The notes below the pieces were generated by a model. That model saw only the letters and a list, made by a program, of their open reading frames with translations. It had not been told where the DNA came from and searched no databases. A stretch of DNA of 5,241 nucleotides from Clostridia bacterium (GTDB lineage: Bacteria > Bacillota > Clostridia > Christensenellales > CAG-314). Where the stretch lies: positions 1 through 5,241 of the forward strand of contig JAFTNE010000071.1 of assembly GCA_017452035.1 (NCBI GenBank), read 5' to 3'. The position numbers and the translations under genes were made by a program. This document shows positions 5,207-5,241 of this stretch, piece after piece. Position 1 is the first letter of the stretch, and each line of letters opens with the position of its first letter.

Positions 5207-5230
5207 GGAGTTACAATATGGGAGTATAAT
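5202..5230 (+). promoter_or_regulatory. Divergent sigma-A type promoter reading out of the right edge
   Basis: TTGACG (5202-5207) and a perfect TATAAT (5225-5230) are spaced by exactly 17 bp on the plus strand, matching consensus at 11 of 12 positions. Transcription would start near 5237, so the gene it serves lies beyond the window. Its -35 is 4 bp from the -35 of the opposing galK-side promoter. Confidence 0.75.
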
Positions 5231-5241
5231 TGTTGCGTTAA

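Overview
The window carries four recognisable genes plus one candidate small gene. It reads as an AT-rich, low-GC Gram-positive genome (Bacillota, probably a clostridial or related uncultured lineage). The grounds are an RqcH/FbpA-type NFACT protein, clear Shine-Dalgarno sequences before every main gene, sigma-A type promoters with 17-bp spacers, a ruvC-ruvA-ruvB gene order, and a galactokinase of the GNHTDH type that I associate with Clostridia. This placement is inference from gene content and style, not from a marker gene.

Layout, left to right. Minus strand, positions 1-1541: the Holliday-junction resolution operon ruvC-ruvA-ruvB. It is read leftward from a near-consensus promoter at 1558-1586. 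ruvB is cut by the window edge after 77 codons. ruvC and ruvA are tightly coupled, with the ruvA ribosome site overlapping the ruvC stop. ruvA and ruvB are separated by 195 bp holding two inverted GTAG-footed hairpins that resemble a REP/BIME element, framed by a 10-bp direct repeat. Positions 1587-1803 are a divergent intergenic stretch with two imperfect dyads and no convincing gene. Plus strand, 1852-3555: rqcH (fbpA/NFACT family), for rescue of stalled 50S subunits. A promoter candidate precedes it, and its -35 lies in a perfect 10-bp tandem repeat. Positions 3556-3767 separate convergent genes and hold a long-loop inverted repeat, a 2 x 33-bp tandem repeat and a strong bidirectional terminator. 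Minus strand, 3768-4991: a galactokinase-family GHMP kinase. Directly upstream on the same strand (5016-5132) is a 38-codon ORF with its own ribosome site, predicted to be a membrane or exported peptide. Both are probably driven by a promoter at 5169-5197. A second, divergent promoter at 5202-5230 fires out of the right edge. The two -35 boxes are 4 bp apart and form a dyad.

Functionally the genes are separate units: DNA recombination repair (ruvCAB), ribosome-associated quality control (rqcH) and galactose use (galK). The parts most worth a second look are the back-to-back promoters with a shared dyad at the right end, the small ORF ahead of galK, and the hairpin element inside the ruv operon. 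I saw no rRNA, tRNA, CRISPR array, transposase gene or known riboswitch.
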